Source: Spongilla lacustris | Taxonomy: Eukaryota > Porifera > Demospongiae > Spongillida > Spongillidae | Direction of reading: 5' to 3' | Assembly: GCA_949361645.1 (NCBI GenBank) | Contig: OX442417.1 | Coordinates: 8,664,275 to 8,728,274, forward strand | DNA: 64,000 bases | Shown here: one piece after another, positions 12,510 to 24,781 of the stretch | Numbering within the stretch: the stretch's first letter is position 1 | Layout: the number at the start of each line of letters is the position of its first letter | Program-made: the position numbers and the translations under genes | Notes under the pieces: model-generated | What the model was told of the DNA's origin: nothing | Seen by the model: the letters and a program-made list of their open reading frames with translations, nothing else | Databases searched by the model: none

Positions 12510-13553
12510 CCATCTCCAAATCAAACCCGTCTAAATTTTAATAATGGCTAAGAACATGTAACCCATGACTAGATTAAGTCATAAAGAAAAATGGATACTT
12601 TCCGTTATTGAGTATTGAGTTATGCATCTTGAATTTGAGAGGTTTTCAAACTTGATATGATAGTTTGAAAATGGCAGCTTTATTAAAATGTGAAATTATG
12701 TATTAATGGTAGTTACATCTTAAAGAATCCATTATGTAATCAAGTTAAGTTCTAATTATTGTGCCAATTTAATAATTTGCAGAATGTTTATTACTATTAA
12801 ATATAATGAAATTAAAATTTCACCATTATAATTCCCCTAATTTTTGTTATGCATGTATAAAAATTAATTAAGCTAGCTCATTTTGGGGTCTAGTTATTAA
12901 CATTAAAAGTATTTGCCTACAACAATGTACATGTACATTGTCGACATGTGAATACATGTATGTCTAGTGCTATATGTATGTTCTCTTTGGTCGAGATTGT
13001 ATCACATGACATGTATAAAAGCATGTTATTATATGTACATGTAGGTACATGTACTGAACCTATCTAGAGCTTTCACTTTTACTGTTTTGCATTAAACTCA
13101 TTCTGCTACAGTAATAAATTAATTGTTGCATGTATAGTGCTTTCTTCTTGACTAATTTTTATCCAAATAAGATTGGAGATCATAATAAAATATTAAGTTA
13201 GAAAGTAAATTAATTTTGAAGGTGTAATATGGTGGTCCTACAGGTCTAGGACCACTGCCTGGAGATTAATGTTAAATCGTTGTCTACGCGTAGACGATTG
13301 TGTACTTTGAATATTATTTATTGTTAAAAATGCTACCTACCTGTGTGTTGTTTAACCTGTTTTGATGGCTCAGTAAAAAAATGGATGTTTTTTGGAGGAT
13401 ATAAATGCCCGAAAATTGCTCTGAAGTAGTGTCTACATGTACATGTAGATGATTTTGACCTATTTTGTCCACGCCTAGACGGTCCGTTGATTTAACATGA
13501 AAGGTTAACAACCTACATGTACATGTACATGTAGTTAAAAGTTTGTTTGTAGT
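12510..13553. other. AT-rich non-coding DNA
   Basis: No ORF with domain content. It has a short palindrome near 13277-13296 (GTCTACGCGTAGAC core) and ACATGT clusters at 12927, 13030, 13435 and 13515. Confidence 0.6.
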
Positions 13554-14032
13554 ACTGGCCCATTCTAGTGCGGATCTGTTGTAGTTGGGTGTGTCCCAAT
13601 CTTAGTGTGGCAAGATCCATTCAGTCATCCCTGCAATGAAATCCTATAAGCACTTGCAGTGGTTCCCTATGGTACATGTATGATAATAGTCTTGCGGAGC
13701 GGAGCCCCAGCATTACATGAAGAACCTATTTTTGCTTGTACATGTAGAACTGAGAATAAATACAGGTCATTATTGCAAGGTTACCATAATCCCTTGTATT
13801 CTCAATCATTGGTCGTGCACATACATGTATATCTGAGCATCGTTACTAATAATATTTATAATTAAACCTCACAATACACATGTTAAACACAAATTTCAAT
13901 ATTTAACTAGTAAACTATGTAACTACATGCATGTATGAGTCAAGCATCGTTAAATTATCTATAAAGTGTACATGAATATTTTACATACCACAATGCATGT
14001 TCTAATAACTAGACATCTCTTACCATTTCTAG
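13554..14032. repeat. Segmental duplication upstream of death-domain exon 2
   Basis: Near-identical copy of 10733-11096, lengthened by about 110 bp around 13840-13960. It ends at the acceptor of the second death-domain exon. Confidence 0.75.
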
Positions 14033-14308
14033 AGCTCATGAATTTCACGTGCTCCAAAGACCATCTTTTGAAGTCATCATTGTTGCAGTTTGACTCCTCA
14101 AAAATTGGTCATCAATTGCTGAAGAGTTCTCGTGACGTATCAAACATATATGATGAAGAGGGTACTGATCAGCAGAGGAGGGAGAGGATGTTGTTGAAGT
14201 GGAGAGCACAGCAGGGATCTGGTGCCACATACCTCAAACTATATGAGGCTTTAATAAGCTGTGGATACAAGGTTGCAGCTGATAAAGTCCAGCAAATGGC
14301 ATTTAAAG
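14033..14308 (+). CDS. Death-domain exon 2
   Basis: A 276-bp paralogue of the exon at 11097-11381, with the same acceptor (TTTCTAG), the same type of donor (AAAG|GTATGT) and phase 1 at both ends. It encodes a segment from ELMNFTCSK through RRERMLLKWRAQQ and ATYLKLYEALISCG to KVAADKVQQMAFK. Relative to exon 1 it is 9 bp shorter around the DVSNIYDEEGTD linker and carries scattered substitutions, but the frame is intact, suggesting selection or recent duplication. It could splice in phase to the exon at 16839. Whether it belongs to the same transcript as exon 1 or to a tandem gene copy cannot be decided here. Confidence 0.75.
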
Positions 14309-16838
14309 GTATGTTTATCAGGGGATGGGGTGGTCCTATGTACTAATTTACAGGTATCAATTGATGTAATTGCACACATACATGTACATTGTATTTGTAC
14401 ATGACAAAATTAAAGATATGATAGAAGCTACCTCATACATGTATGTACATGTATGAGGTAGATCTACAGTAATTGTTCTTTCAGGACTGTTGTTCATTGC
14501 ATCAGGTGAAAATATGCCCTCCCCCCAAACGCAGGCTTTAAATGCTTACATGTACATTGTAGTTAGCTGTAAGAATCAAGTAATTCAACTACATCATACA
14601 TGTGTAACTCAGAATTGTACATGATAAGTACAAGAGAATTTCATGTGTACATCTGTACTATACATGTGTAAGGTGTACAACTACTTTCCAATATTGCTTA
14701 GCTCTCAACATCTCTGAGCTACAAATGTATGAAGTATGAGGTGGACACATTTGTTAGTACACATGCTTCACAGCCATCATGTGCTAGCTGAGTCTATAAT
14801 TGAACTACAGATCTGGAGCCAGTGCAATCTCTACATGTACATGTACATGTGTATGTGTATATCAATCATTGTACCTACATGTACATGATCAGTACTGACC
14901 TGCATTTTAGTACTCTAGCCCAATTGCTGCAAAGTATGCATATTAATCCAATAATGTTGTAATGACATACATAGGAAGTCATTAGCAATATTAACTACTG
15001 TAGCCTCTGAAGCTACAAGTTGTCATCACTACACATCTGAAGCCCATCCTACGTGTAACTGTTTTCAATGGCTATCCCTTTAAATATATTTTGTACTAGC
15101 TACAACACTTGGGAGATACATATACACTGTGCATGTAAATGTAATTAGTACAAATTTTGTGCACATTGGTATAATGGATTCAGTACATTGTACATGTATG
15201 TGTAGATTTGAGGGTGTGGTGTACAGAAGTGCATGTTTAGTGCTGGGATAGCTATAGGCTGTGCTGAGGAGCCAACAAGAGAAGTGATCAAAAGGAACAG
15301 GTTTCTAACCAGGGTGTGTGGTTCCTGCAATATGGAATTACATTCGTAAGATCTTGTTACGTTTAGGGACAAAATGAAAAATGACCACCACAACCGAATA
15401 CTTTCATATTGCTGAAGTTGTAGAAGGAAGTGGCATAGTGCAGCAGATACTGCCACCATGCAGTATCTGCACAGAATAAATAGCGAGTCAGTACATGTAC
15501 ATACATGTATGTGTACATGTACATGTAGCATTGAATGGCACTGTACACAGTCGAGGGCTTCATGTATTTGCATGGGTATTGACTGTACAACCAAAAAGTG
15601 GTTTATTTGAAGTATGAACTGTTCAAGTGTAGTCTAACTGCATTAATTATGGCATCATGCATGTTGTGCCATCTTTTTCAAGATATTACAAGTCATTTAG
15701 CTCAAGTTTCAGAGCTTCAGACGGTTGTTTTGCAAAAAATATTTGTGTAATTCCACGATTCCTGCAATTTGATGAATTCACCCTTCAAAACATGTTCTTT
15801 GGTATCCATACCATTGATTTGCCCCAATGTTGTTGCCATGCCTACCATTAGATGATACATCAGGTTACTTAAATTATAATTATGCTGCTGGGTCTCTAAG
15901 GAGAATTGGCTAGGGTTTGTGTGCTTGATGTTGGAGCAGGATCAGTTAGAATTTACTTCAAATGAAAACTACTATTACAGTGCTTCACATAAAGTGATAT
16001 TTGTTTGCATTTGGTGTAATTAGCTTAACTTAAATTGTATAAGTGACAAAGAGGGATCACTTTACGTTTTTTGTTACATGTCGGTGAACATCACATATAC
16101 ATGCACACATGTACATATGTACTGGGCACACCTCTATATTATCATACATGTATATAACCGTATACATGTACATGTACATGTGTACATGCATAACTACATG
16201 TACTTAAGGCAACATACAGTGGTTTAGGCGTTGGTATGCTATAGCCAAGTGTTGTTCATCTATTACTACAAGTAGTTTCTAGTGAACAATTATTAATATC
16301 TTTGATATCAAGAAGCACTTTGCAAATAACATTTGTTTTTTTTCCCTTCCAAATATACATTCCACTCGCTCGATGTGCATGTACATGTAGAGTGCAAGTT
16401 AATTGCAAGTAACTTTCGTGCGAGAGTGAACTTGTAGGTTGATGGCACTGTACATGTAATTACTGTTGTATCTACAATGTATGTGTATTCATGTACATGT
16501 ACACAAAATATATACGTATGGAGAGTTTACGACCATATGTGTACCTGCTGAGAACTTAGGATCCACAAAGTGCTTGTTCTTGAAAACTCACTTTGATTGA
16601 TGTACACGTACTACAAGCTTATTGGGACCAAACTTACATGGTGTACATGTATGTACACCATGTAGGTTATGGTTTAATAAATCAAAAAGCAGCTGGGAGA
16701 TGATATGAGTTGATCATACTGTACTCTACTTTTAAATCAACTAACTTCTGTGCACTCTTTGTTATGCACCCATTGTTAATACACAGTGTCAACAGACTTT
16801 CCTTTACACCTGATCATGTGATCTCTGTTCCTCTGCAG
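14309..16838. other. Intron-like or intergenic DNA between death-domain exons 2 and 3
   Basis: Holds copy 2 of the triplicated segment (14956-15262). It also has two near-perfect hairpins: 14428-14461 (CTACCTCATACATGTA and its reverse complement around TG) and 16635-16664 (TACATGGTGTACA arms, 4-nt loop). ACATGT clusters are dense. No coding exon was recognised, although a small one could be missed. Confidence 0.6.
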
Positions 16839-17105
16839 ACCCCACCTTGACACCTCATAACGTACTGAATGCTTTAAAGAATATAAAGGACTGGAAGATG
16901 CTAGCAATCCAACTGGAAATCAGTCCTGCAAAGATAAGGCATATTAGTGCTAAAAATCATGGACATGTCGCAGACTGCAGACATGATCTAGTACAGTACT
17001 GGTTGGAGTCAGATGTATCATGCTCCTGGAAGAAGCTCATTGATGCCCTCAAGTCAACTGGTGAAGCTTTATTGGCTGAAAAAATTAGAACCACTTACAG
17101 TACAG
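16839..17105 (+). CDS. Death-domain exon 3
   Basis: A 267-bp exon between acceptor CCTCTGCAG and donor ACAG|GTTAGT, phase 1 at both ends. The roughly 89 residues cover a complete death domain: TPHNVLNALKNI (helix 1), DWKMLAIQLEIS with the conserved W/LA core (helix 2), AKIRHISAK (helix 3), CRHDLVQYWLE (helix 4), SWKKLIDALKS with the conserved tryptophan (helix 5) and LAEKI (helix 6). This is the clearest death domain in the window and is a different subtype from the duplicated pair upstream. Its phase fits splicing after exon 2. Role by family: homotypic binding to other death domains in intracellular signalling complexes. The partner domains of the protein are not visible. Confidence 0.88.
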
Positions 17106-17428
17106 GTTAGTTTACAAGTACATGTACATGTATACATGTAAATCACAAAATGTGCGTATCAATTGGGCTGGTCCTATGAGCTAATTTATCAATGTAAATA
17201 CATGCACACATACATGTAGACAATGTACACTGTAAATCAGGGAATAATTTACTTATTAAAAATCAATTTTGCTATACAAAATTGAAGTTGATTCGCAACT
17301 CGGTTCAATTTGTTCCCACCAAGATGTGTGATGGTTCGTCATTTGAACACAAGCACATTGAAGGAATTTATAGCAGCATTTGGATTCCCCAAAACAAGTT
17401 CACCATAACATTTAAAGGTTTTAAATAT
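17106..17428. repeat. Dispersed repeat fragment related to foldback family A
   Basis: About 17233-17370 (CAGGGAATAATTTACTTATT..., GATGTGTGATGG, CATTTGAACACAA) matches 24786-24925, the outer part of the second family A foldback, so a truncated copy of that element lies here. Confidence 0.65.
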
Positions 17429-17574
17429 AGGTTAGACACTGAAACTGAGGGATCTACGTGATTTAGAATCCCCGAGGGCCCTGGGCTGTAGCGCCCCGAG
17501 CGGTAGCGAGGGCACTACTAAGGGCCCAAGGGGATTCTAAATCACGTGGATCCCAAAGGTGACAGTGTCTAACC
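17429..17574. repeat. Inverted repeat upstream of the recombinase exon
   Basis: GGTTAGACACTG at the left mirrors CAGTGTCTAACC at the right. Inside, GTGATTTAGAATCCCC mirrors GGGGATTCTAAATCAC. The arms are about 50 bp with a GC-rich loop. The whole fits a small palindromic MITE, or a terminus of the element carrying the adjacent recombinase. It shares the core GGGGATTCTAA with the inverted repeat at 18121-18230. Confidence 0.75.
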
Positions 17575-17712
17575 AATTTAGACAATAGCAACGCGTACAT
17601 GTACATGGCAACCAATAAATTATCACTCAACGCAGCAATTAGATACGTACATAGCAACTGTTTGAAGGTATACAAAAAGAAATTGAAATCCTTGGTGCCA
17701 ATTTGTTTTTAG

Positions 17713-18055
17713 AGCCACTGCTGCTACTCACTTGTACCAGTCAGGAGTTGACGAGCAGTTGGTTATGGAACGAACGGGGCATCGCAGTATCGATGGTATT
17801 CGCTCCTATAAAAGAACCGCTGATTTCCAGTGTGAGAATATCTCAGATATTTTGAATTGTAATTCATCAAAACGAGTGGGTATCGTGTCCATGCCTTTGC
17901 CGATGGTATCAAAACATGCTGGCATAGAGTCTCCAAATGCAATGAAGAACGTCGTACCTGGAACGTATAATTTCCACTCTTGTGCAAACGTAACTTTTAA
18001 TACACAGCATGGACCAACATGTACTAGTAATGCTCAGAGTATCAATGAGCACTGA
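17713..18055 (+). CDS. Tyrosine recombinase (Crypton/DUF3504-like), C-terminal exon
   Basis: The exon starts after a TTTTTAG acceptor and ends at a TGA. It encodes the catalytic end of a tyrosine recombinase: RATAATHLYQSGV with the box II arginine formed at the junction (17711-17713) and the conserved histidine, then ERTGHRSIDGIRSYKRT with the GH pair (17777-17782) and the presumed nucleophilic tyrosine (17807-17809). This spacing matches phage-integrase family enzymes, and the GHRS..R.Y form is the one seen in Crypton and DUF3504/KIAA1958-like metazoan proteins. About 80 residues of unrecognised tail follow. The upstream catalytic half (first arginine and lysine) is not found in this window, so the gene is partial or a remnant. 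Confidence 0.8.
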
Positions 18056-18120
18056 GCTAACACTTCAATATATTATGTACGCAACTCATGTTATTTAATA
18101 TTTTAAAAGGAGTATTCAAA

Positions 18121-18240
18121 ATGCCAGTGGGGGGGATTCTAAGTGCTAGTGCCAGTGGGGGGGATTCTAAGTGCCCAGGGCACTTAGAATCCCCCCCCCC
18201 CCCCCCCAATGGCACTTAGAGTCCCTCTCGAGATTTCTCC
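18121..18240. repeat. G-run inverted repeat downstream of the recombinase exon
   Basis: Two direct copies of a roughly 27-bp unit with GGGGGGGATTCTAAGTGC are followed by the reverse complement GCACTTAGAATCCCCC with an expanded C tract. It is hairpin-forming, and the C tract is probably unstable. The core matches the inverted repeat at 17429-17574. Confidence 0.75.
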
Positions 18241-18429
18241 CACGTTTAGATACCTTCAATTGACCAATCAGATGTGTGAATCACTTCCACTACTTGTCTA
18301 ATATTTGATTAATCCACCCATATACATGTATAAGCTGTCGCAGAAGCGTTCTGGCATACATGTACAGTACATGTACATACATGTACATGTATGCGTAAAC
18401 GTACATTTTAATTGTACATTTTAATTGCT

Positions 18430-18790
18430 TAATCATTTGCAATAGTACATAAGGTCACCGGATTAATATAAAATTCGACCCCTTCCCGAAGGATGCGTAC
18501 ACTGCCCACCCATGTCATTTGTACGGGCGTATGTACGCAATCATTAATCATCAGATTTGATTATGTTAATTGTCGAGATCGATGTCACGTGAGTGTGTAC
18601 AATCCTGCTGATGCAAGCTTTTTGATTGGCATTGTACCATACTCTCTTCGCATAGCACTTACACTGAGCAAATGCAGATAGATTGCATCGCAGTTTTCTG
18701 CAACAATGTTTTCAAGTTGTTTTGCAACTTATAAAACCTGTATTGCAAAATGTGATGTGATACTGGTTAAATCATTCACTGTTAACATGT
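18430..18790. repeat. Dispersed repeat C, copy 1
   Basis: Shares the ordered blocks AAAATTCGACC, GCATAGCACTTACACTGAGC, GATTGCATCGCAGTTTTC and TTAAATCATTC with 26320-26630, same orientation. Non-coding. The end structure is unclear and it could be a MITE. Confidence 0.65.
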
Positions 18791-19800
18791 ACATGTTCAT
18801 CTACATGCACACAACATTAAAGTTATGATAGAATGACCTCATACCTGTAATCTTTCATGACTATTGTGTTCATTGCATCACATGAAAACATCCCACGATT
18901 AATAGCAGGCATAAACAAGCCAAGCTCGTAGTGCAATTGCCCCCCCCCCCCCCCCTCCCCCAAAAAAAAAAACAAAAAAAAAGCGGTGCTTTTAATACTA
19001 GTAACACTGTACATATGTAGTTTGACGATACATTTAGCTGTAAGAATGAAGCAATCCAACTACATGTACATATATGCCCATGTTATAACTTTAACTTGTA
19101 ATTTTGGTAGCATTATCATGTGTGATTTTTCTGGTTGGAACATGTGCATGTGTAACTGCCTTCTTGTTACTACTGGCATACATGTGCTTGTACATGTACA
19201 TGGTGTATTTACATTTAAATAGCTGGAAGAATCAAGCAATTCAATTATATTGTACATTTACATGTACAAGCCATGTGATAACTTAAATATGTACATGTAC
19301 ATGTACATGTATATACATGTAATTGAGCATTACATAGCACTTGTAAGGGAATTTCATATGTACACATGGACATGTACATACATGTGTACAACCAGAAAAA
19401 GATTACTTAGCTCTCAAGATACATGTATCTGAGCTATGGGGTATGGGTTAATTCAATTTCATTAAAAATCTTGGTGCTATGATTGTTCTGGGGTATGACA
19501 CACACCAGAAAGCGGGTAAAAGTATTCCAATGTAACAATGACATACATGTACATGTACATGCAACACTGGTGCACAGACATATAGGAAGTCATTAGCAAT
19601 ATTAACTACTGTAGCCTTTGAAGCTTGCAACAAATTGTCGTCATAACACATATTAAGCCCATCTGAACTGTTTTCAATGGCTAAGACCAGCTGTGAATGC
19701 TTGGGAGATAATGTACATGTAAGATTGGTGTGTAATTGATGCAGAGCATTGTCTGTATAGAAGTGCATGTTTAGTGCTGGAGTTTTTTCAAATAATAATT
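18791..19800. repeat. Copy 3 of duplicated non-coding segments from the death-domain region
   Basis: 18866-18940 matches 11418-11510. 19408-19440 (TTAGCTCTCAAGATAC) matches 11759 and 14695. 19588-19785 matches the segments at 8883 and 14956. No death-domain exon is seen in this third copy, which suggests loss or truncation. A long C run is present at 18940-18958. Confidence 0.6.
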
Positions 19801-20810
19801 CCAGGAACGGAAGCCAAACCCACTTTATGTACATTATAATATTGATCTGCTGTATGTTGATTAATATTGTACTGGTCTAGTGGACCCAATCTCACTCCAT
19901 ATGTGAGGGTGGGGCTTTGAGAGACTTAGTTATTCAGTATCCAAGAATCACTTGCACTATTAATGTACATCTTCAGTGGTCCGTATACATGTACTGATCA
20001 ATCAAGAGGTTGCAAACGATGGGAGCAATGGGGTGGGAATGAAAGCATTGAATTGTACTTTTAATGCCAGATGATGCATAAACAATATTCCGTAATTAGA
20101 TCAAACTATCTTGTTAAAAAGTCCACTCAAATGTAAAAGTGATGGGAAAAAATTTACCATCAACTAGCATGTTATGCACTGTAGATGTACATCTTCATGA
20201 ATAATTAATGATTCTCCCCATGTTTGCTCCTTTGCTGAGCCATTACTTTGCTCTCACAGATCTTGCAGGGTTATATTTGGTATCAAATCGATGCTCTTTT
20301 GATGTACAACTAAATTATCATCTGTGTTTATGATAGAGATTAAAGAATTCAGAAACTTACAGATTGAAACTTTTTTTTTTTTACAAGGTGAAAGCCACTC
20401 ATTTTTGTAATGTTTTTACAAAATAAAAAGTCTGAATATCAGTTATCTCTGGGAACCACAAACAATTAAACACCAGGACGCCATATTTTTTTAAATTTTG
20501 GCACCTGTAAGTGTTTAGATACGTCATAAGTGGTGTTATGTAATAATGAGGCTACGTATGTACAATACTACATGTAAACTATGGTTGGCATAGCTCAGCA
20601 CATATCAGAGACACTTTTTCTTTTATACCTAATAAGGCATAAGACATGCATGGACTTTGAAATATGTTTGAATCTAAAGCAATGGCAAGAAACTTCCGAG
20701 ATTTCTGTTGTGACCCATTCACAAGTCATACGCGCCCGTATTGTATATACATGTGCTAGTATCCTTGCGTTGTACCAGCTGCAATGATAACATAACATCC
20801 ATCTATCTGT
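19801..20810. other. Non-coding DNA
   Basis: No recognisable coding exon, repeat family or RNA gene. AT-rich with an 11-T run near 20371. Confidence 0.5.
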
Positions 20811-21003
20811 ATTCGAACTTCGAAGCGGAGATACAAGTACATGTATAGCATGCTGCAATTGTCTGCGAAAAATACGTAAGCTCAATCGTGAAATAGCATT
20901 CATAGATACGCGTACCTCTACGAACACTATTTCAGGGTTGAGCTTACTTAGACAATTGCAGCATGCTACAACTGTATATCTCTGCTTCAAATACAATGAG
21001 ATG
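20811..21003. mobile_element. Small foldback element
   Basis: GAAGCGGAGATACA...ATAGCATGCTGCAATTGTC on the left mirrors GACAATTGCAGCATGCTA...TATCTCTGCTTC on the right. Inner parts AAGCTCAATCGTGAAATAG and CTATTTCAGGGTTGAGCTT also pair. Arms are about 85 bp with a short loop, and there is no ORF. An ACATGT block interrupts the left arm. The 162-codon minus-strand ORF covering it is an artefact. Confidence 0.75.
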
Positions 21004-23804
21004 GAAAGTGCATCATGTATCTTGAATGTTTCACTTACAAATGTACATGTAAGTATACATGTACATGTATGTGCAAAAGCCATGTGCTTTGTATGTCAGC
21101 CCTTATACAGTATGACCAACCTAAGTGTAACTGAACCCACTCCATGATTCTAACAACTTACATACCATTTTAAACATGTTTCTGTCAAGCAAGAGTGTAC
21201 ATGTATGTACATGTACATGTACAATGTACATATATACTGGTCATGTACATGTATGTGATATTTACATTTATCTACATGTACATGTATCACACTATCACTC
21301 ACCCCTCATTTTGGGCAATATGTGAACTGAATGCACATGTTGTACACAATGTATGCGTATTTTCCCCCCACTATTATGCATGTACAGCCACCACTTTTCA
21401 TCTTAATCTGTTCATTTGGCACAGTAACCAAGTGGATGTTTGCTGCCTCTTGTGGTCCTACTAACTACAGGTACTGCACACTACCATATGGTGTGAAATT
21501 TTTTGCAGCCTTAAAATATTTTTAAAAACTCCATTGTCACCCTGTATGGTAATTCTATTGATTTCTTATGAGAACAAATTCGTGCACATGTACCTAGTAC
21601 ACTTTGTTACATGTATGTGCAAACAGCCCTAACGTATGCAAGTCAAGGTTCAAACCATAAACTTTTGAAATGTCAAAGGGTCACAGATTAAAGAAGTCAT
21701 ATTATTAAAACGAGATATCGTAGGGTATGCAGGTGTATAGCAATTTCACTTATATCTTATGGGAGAGCATTATATGAGAGTGTTGTGTCAATATGAGAGG
21801 GTTCATTCAATGAACTATCCTAACCAATCCTACATGTATGTGTGCCCAATAGCATAGCAGGTAGCAGGCCCTAAAGTCCTACCCAATCCAATCACCCCAA
21901 ATTGTTGGACAGCCACCAAATGGTGGTACAGCTACTGCATGCCTGGCTGTGGTGGTCACCTGCCCCCCATTATGGGCCAAACACATCAGTATAGGTACAT
22001 GTATATATAATGTTTCAGGATAAAGGTTACTTTGTCCTGAAAGAGAGCAGTTACTGTAGGTGGCATTTAATATGTAAATGTGTATGTGTCACACGATTAA
22101 AGCCAAGTGCTTATACTACATGTATGCACATGTACCATCAAATGTAAAAAGGTGCCTTTGAGTATAAATAGGATTTAGTTACATTACAGTTGTCACGTGT
22201 TACATGTACATTACGAATGTATCATAATGCGACAAAATGCAAAATAGCATAACATAATGATTTACATTACATTGTATTACGTTACATTCATAATAATGAT
22301 GTATGATCTTGGTGTAGTATGCTTGTAATGCAGTACAATATGTTTTGCTAACTTTTTATTGACACATACTTCGACCCAAACTGACTTGTACTTACATACC
22401 TGTACGTGTCTATTATCAAATGACATGAACTAAGTGCTTTAATATTTTTATCATATGCAGAAGGTTTGGTGGTGGAGATAGACAAAATGGACACATTGGT
22501 AAAAGGAATACAGGCATGGGGAGGAGGTTGACTGTAGGGCTTCAAGGTCTGAGTGAAAAAGTACAACTGCCAAAGGTTAGTGTCGATAATTAACCAGGCA
22601 ATTTGCCCTAATATTAGTTGTGCCGTTGATGCCTCATTGATGTATAGATGTACAAGATACATGTATGGCACTATTTGATAACTTTAGAAATGTATCTTAA
22701 GAAAGGAAACAGAAAAGTTGTTTTTTATGTATCGTATCCCATAGAGATTGAGTTCAGTGAGAAAAATCAATGCGGTATCCAATTCAGTCAAATTGAAATA
22801 CATGTAACTACATGTAATCACTTTTTATAACTTGAACAATTTATTGTAGCCCTAACATTGATAAATCAGGGAATACTTTACTTCGATTAAAAAGCTTTTA
22901 ATTAAAGTCCGCGACAGCAACGAAGAAGTAAAATTAACATGCCATTATTTTTGGTGTATTTGGGGTCCGGATAATGGTACATCTAGGTGTGATACATTAT
23001 TTTCAGTACCCCAATTCGTTTAACCAAAAATTCAGTGATTTGAATAATAACGACATCATAATTACATGTACAATCATTAACGCTAAGCGCGTGTGGCTAC
23101 TAATTAAATTCATGAACGAAGGTACAAAGGAATGGCTCACGGATGCAGAGGATGTACAATGAAACACTGAGCAAACTTATGGTTCACAGCTACTTTAGTG
23201 AGTTGTTTTTGTTTACACAAGGTAAGAGGCGTCTACCAGTAATGAGGCAAAAACGTTAAGATTCTGTTCTTGAAAACCAAACCGACAGTACATGTACATG
23301 TATGTAATTAGTATACGAGAATATTTGCACTTAGTGGTACAATTACACGTACAATCAAACTATGATGTTTTTCAATGCAGTACTAAGTAATTGTGAAATT
23401 GGAAACTAAAATATAAAGTACCTCCAATACACTTGAAAATATTGACGTAGTTTTGAGCAGCATAAGGGGCTCATTTTTACAGCATTCATTGATGACATGT
23501 TTTACAACATAGCAGTATGATTGGCATGAATTTAATGATTTCATCATGAAGCCATACACTTTTACTTCCACGATGCTGTCGCAGACTTTAGTGCATGGGC
23601 CGCTACATATATATTTCTGCTTAATTGGATATTGAAATATACTTCCTTGATTCTGTTGCTAACTTTAATTAAGATACAAATGTCTGTATCTTGAGAAATT
23701 TCAGATATAGGAATGATGCCAGATGGTATAAAAAGGAGGATTGGTAATACTATAAACACACATATTTCTACATGTATATTTAGCAACATAAATGTAATGC
23801 CATT
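21004..23804. other. Non-coding DNA
   Basis: No recognisable exon. Dense ACATGT runs at 21040-21290. ORFs are short and without domain signals, including a 62-codon frame at 22974-23162. Confidence 0.5.
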
Positions 23805-23960
23805 CTATAAATGAAGGAGGAGGAGGAGCTGGCAGGGGGAGAGAGGGGGCCAGGGGGAGAGAGGGGGGCAGGGGGAAGGAGGGGGGCAAAAAGAGTAAAA
23901 GGAAGTGGTGCAAAGACGAGAGGGGAGGGGGAGGGGGAGAAAATGGAACTGGAGTGGTGA
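23805..23960. repeat. Purine-rich low-complexity tract
   Basis: The + strand is almost all A and G (GGAGGAGGAGGAG, then GGGGGAGAGAGGGGG units). It is an imperfect polypurine repeat that could form triplex or G-quadruplex structures. Proline/leucine-rich minus-strand ORFs across it are by-products. Confidence 0.85.
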
Positions 23961-24507
23961 ACATATTGAGAAAGGTATGTTTAATGTGCAGAATGAATTC
24001 ATTAGGCTACATGTACATGTACATGTACATACATGTATACAGTTATTGTGATACACTGTAAATCTACATAATATTTTGCCTACAGTGTATGTGATGGCAT
24101 TTAAATATTTAAAGTTATAAATGGATACATGTACATGTAGTTTAGGCTAGAGTGGATAATAAGCATTTGGCAGTGTGTAAAGTAACATTAAATTTAGTGG
24201 TTCACATGTTAATATTTTAATCCGGTCATTAATGTGGACACAAAATTTCAAGAGCTCATTCTGCTACCAACTGACGGTACTTCTAATGTTATCATCTAAT
24301 ATTGGTAAGTGTTCAGTACTTGTACAGTACATGTATGTGTACCTAAGGTTTTAGCATTTCTCTTTACTTTGATGTACATTGTACATGTATATAGTAGTGC
24401 TGTCAGTGTGAGCATGTTGACAAGCTGTTGTCAAAGTCTGTACATGTACCTGTGTAATAGGTTATGAAATGAAATGGTGTCACGTATGTGTACATGTGTA
24501 GCTCAGG

Positions 24508-24660
24508 GGCGGATCCAGGATTTCAGAAAAGGGGGGGTTGTTCATGAATAATAATTAATTTAAGAGGAGGGAGGGTGCAGGAGGGAGGACCCCGCCTGCC
24601 CTGCTAGGGGGTCTGGGGGAGCGCTGTAAGCTCCCCCAGCCAGACGTGAACGCATTTTTA
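24508..24660. mobile_element. Possible hAT-like transposon end
   Basis: CAGGGGCGGATCCAGGATTT is a terminus common in animal hAT-type non-autonomous elements (family knowledge). It is followed by a G-rich stretch and an internal GGGGGAGC...GCTCCCCC hairpin. The matching right end and the 8-bp duplication were not found, so only one end is claimed. Confidence 0.45.
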
Positions 24661-24781
24661 TTATATCATGCTCAAAGCACTACATAAAACTGCGTGCAAA
24701 AACGGAAATCAGTTGTATATATTTTTCATGAATCAAATAACTCAGCAATTTACGATTATAAGAATTGCTGGATCTATGCAC

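Noticed and set aside
20595..21083. 162-codon minus-strand ORF
   Set aside because: It spans a foldback element and ACATGT runs and shows no domain.
23701..24056. Proline-rich ORFs on the minus strand
   Set aside because: Translation of a polypurine low-complexity tract.
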